Positions 22,871 to 23,119 of a stretch of DNA of 23,119 bases are shown piece by piece; the first letter of the stretch is position 1; each line of letters starts with the position of its first letter. Made by a program: the position numbers and the translations under genes. The notes under the pieces are model-generated. The model ran no database searches, was not told the origin of the DNA, and saw only the letters and a program-made list of their open reading frames with translations. The DNA lies in contig CALGRZ010000139.1 in NCBI GenBank assembly GCA_937880705.1, forward strand, positions 1 to 23,119. Direction: 5' to 3'. Source of the DNA: an uncultured Alistipes sp. GTDB lineage: Bacteria; Bacteroidota; Bacteroidia; Bacteroidales; Rikenellaceae.

Positions 22871-23119
22871 ATGAAGCGAACAATACTAACCCTTGTGCTG
22901 GGTGCAGCACTGCTGCTTGGCGCAGTAGCCTGCGAGGAGCACACACCCAACGGGCCATCGGACGAACCACAGGAGGAGCCTATCCCCGACCCCGAGCCAG
23001 ACCCCGAGCCAGACCCCGAGCCAGAGCCAGAGCCAGAGCCAGAGCCTGAACCCGAGCCCGAGCCCGAGCCTGAGCCCGAGCCCGAGCCCGAACCCGAACC
23101 CGAGCCTGAGCCCGAACCT
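22871..23119 (+). CDS. lipoprotein with long Glu-Pro repeat (partial, cut by window end)
   Basis: The frame opens at ATG 22871 and runs 83 codons to the window edge without a stop. [20 protein letters not shown] is a lipoprotein signal and C21 the lipidated cysteine. After a short acidic segment ([18 protein letters not shown]) comes an uninterrupted run of Asp-Pro and then Glu-Pro dipeptides from residue 40 to the edge (44 residues seen). Such a run is likely a rigid, negatively charged spacer that holds a downstream domain away from the membrane. That domain lies outside the window, so function is unknown. Confidence 0.75.
   Translation, partial: MKRTILTLVLGAALLLGAVACEEHTPNGPSDEPQEEPIPDPEPDPEPDPEPEPEPEPEPEPEPEPEPEPEPEPEPEPEPEPEP
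22988..23119 (+). repeat. hexanucleotide tandem repeat encoding (D/E)P
   Basis: At least 22 head-to-tail 6-base units (GAC/GAG/GAA followed by CCN), starting with alternating DP and EP and then only EP, extending beyond the window. Synonymous differences (GAG/GAA, CCA/CCC/CCT) form longer blocks, which suggests growth by duplication of multi-unit segments. Confidence 0.9.

Overview
The window looks like chromosomal DNA of a Bacteroidales gut bacterium. An Alistipes-like Rikenellaceae is my inference, not something the sequence proves. The evidence is: several start sites preceded by the Bacteroidetes -7 element TAnnTTTG, two of them with TTTG exactly 19 bases upstream; lipoproteins with BACON and fibronectin-type-III-like domains; a DUF4924 protein; and a nucleoside kinase with an extra N-terminal region. 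Most of the content is housekeeping.

Layout. 121-2177 (minus): a 5'-nucleotidase-type lipoprotein followed by RNase HII. 2256-6796 (plus): a uridine/nucleoside kinase and glycine decarboxylase gcvP, divergent from the nucleotidase. 7119-10618 (plus): two paralogous BACON-domain surface lipoproteins, bounded by terminators. 10809-11357 (plus): a SlyD-like peptidyl-prolyl isomerase. 11358-11674: a gene-free stretch between convergent terminators holding two oppositely oriented arrays of a 10-base repeat. 11675-16795 (minus): a compact run sdaA, cdd, rluA-type synthase, dtd, a secreted NUC1-type nuclease, DUF4924, then rpmH (ribosomal protein L34) with its own strong promoter. 16893-18005 (plus): a HemW-like radical SAM protein. 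18214-22795 (plus): an alpha-glucan operon of glycogen debranching enzyme, GT4 glycosyltransferase and GH57 glycosidase, with its own promoter. 22871-end: the start of a lipoprotein with a long Glu-Pro repeat.

How genes may work together. The nucleotidase and kinase share a divergent promoter region and both fit nucleotide scavenging; the secreted nuclease and cytidine deaminase in the minus-strand run could feed the same need, but that link is inference. The debranching enzyme, GT4 and GH57 genes are spaced 12-25 bases apart and probably act together on intracellular glycogen-like glucan. GcvP and serine dehydratase both act in glycine/serine catabolism but are not neighbours.

The most notable features are not classical systems. 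Base and codon composition changes abruptly inside gcvP (around 6165-6190), with the reading frame intact, so everything to the left looks like a different genomic background from everything to the right: either homologous recombination or a chimeric assembly. The inverted 10-base repeat arrays at 11431-11582 are the best candidate for an undescribed element. I found no CRISPR array, insertion sequence, tRNA or rRNA, and no clear anti-phage system.
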